Shown here one piece after another: positions 63,593 to 64,000 of a stretch of 64,000 bases of DNA (position 1 is its first letter; each line of letters begins with the position of its first letter). The notes beneath the pieces were generated by a model that searched no databases, had not been told where the DNA came from, and saw only the letters and a program-made list of their open reading frames with translations. Location: positions 868,001-932,000 of the forward strand of contig NZ_FSRM01000001.1 in NCBI RefSeq assembly GCF_900141745.1, given 5' to 3'. The stretch is from Paraburkholderia phenazinium (GTDB taxonomy: Bacteria > Pseudomonadota > Gammaproteobacteria > Burkholderiales > Burkholderiaceae). The translations under genes were made by a program, and so were the position numbers.

Positions 63593-64000
63593 ATGAAGCC
63601 CGATCATTTCCGCATGGCCCGTCCGAAAAGCGAAGACAAACGCAACGCCATTCTTGCTGCTGCCACTCAGGTGATCGCCGAACAGGGGCTCGGCGCCCCG
63701 ACCGCGCGGATTGCCAAAGTCGCGGGGGTGGCAGAAGGCACGCTCTTCACTTATTTCGAAAGCAAGGACGTTCTACTGAACGAGTTGTACCTCGACATCA
63801 AGGCAGGCATGGGAGAAGCAATGATGGGCGCCTACCCGAGGACGGGAAGCATCGAGAAGCGCGCCCGCTATGCGTGGCTGCAATACGTGAACTGGGGTGT
63901 CGCCTTCCCCGACAAGCGGCGGACTATCGCGCAACTGTCCGTGTCCGACCGTCTGAGCGAGCAGACACGGGCCGCGGGCATGCGCCCGTTCGCCGACATC
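63593..64000 (+). CDS. TetR/AcrR family regulator, 3' end outside window
   Basis: About 136 N-terminal residues are visible; the frame is open at the window edge. The helix-turn-helix is ILAAATQVIAEQGLGAPTARI, then AKVAGVAEGTLFTYFESKDVL, a standard TetR_N domain. The ligand-binding part is incomplete. The ATG at 63593 or the in-frame ATG at 63614 (MARPKSEDKR) could be used; the second fits the family better, and the operator would then lie 25 bases upstream. Confidence 0.88.
   Translation, partial: MKPDHFRMARPKSEDKRNAILAAATQVIAEQGLGAPTARIAKVAGVAEGTLFTYFESKDVLLNELYLDIKAGMGEAMMGAYPRTGSIEKRARYAWLQYVNWGVAFPDKRRTIAQLSVSDRLSEQTRAAGMRPFADI

Overview
The window looks like a chromosome segment of a Burkholderiales bacterium, most likely Paraburkholderia or Burkholderia. 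It is GC-rich. It carries a DUF4148 protein, a HiPIP, an H-NS-like protein, a HugZ-type protein and a PT-repeat lipoprotein. The gene order rsmI / yraN-diaA-dolP-cytochrome c ends in a tRNA-Ala. The genus is inferred from gene content, not from a database search.

Layout. (1) 1-26547 is core chromosome: cut-off galM, an EEP nuclease, an AAA ATPase, an L2HGDH-like oxidoreductase, HiPIP, an MHS-type transporter, amidase plus dienelactone hydrolase, nitronate monooxygenase, a branched-chain amino acid binding protein, a cupin-8 protein, the PT-repeat lipoprotein, MFS, HugZ, H-NS, a CDF exporter, Lrp, an exonuclease/MBL pair, rlpA, and the rsmI-yraN-diaA-dolP-cyt c cluster. (2) 26548-26623 is tRNA-Ala(CGC), the integration site. 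(3) About 26579-55800 is a 29.2-kb genomic island bounded by a 38-bp exact direct repeat of the tRNA 3' half. (4) 55801-64000 is core chromosome again: ilvD, an SRPBCC protein, MscS, two DUF190 proteins, a GH-like lipoprotein and a cut-off TetR regulator.

The island. Its integrase (54523-55668) lies at the right end. An 18-bp motif, probably an integrase arm site, occurs inside each end. The left end supplies a new terminator for the tRNA, and the apparent original terminator is stranded at the right end. Behind the left end come a tandem structured-RNA candidate, an AlpA/Xis-like protein, a replisome-organiser-like protein, a 42-bp tandem repeat, an IncP-type oriT and a traJ homologue. No relaxase is present, so the island looks mobilizable in trans. 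The middle holds a duplicated coiled-coil gene (one copy frameshifted), an integrase fragment, a two-component system, two small secreted proteins, and a TIR-like gene translationally coupled to a second tyrosine recombinase.

The right half (38685-54063, minus strand) is one tightly packed BREX anti-phage operon: xis-like, brxE, brxA, brxB, brxC, a RelA/SpoT-type nucleotide synthetase, pglX, pglZ, brxL. The RelA/SpoT gene inside the BREX operon, and the combination of brxE (a type 6 mark) with brxL (a type 1 mark), are the most unusual features of the window. Together with the TIR gene and a broken DUF4231/SLATT-like fragment they make this a defence island.
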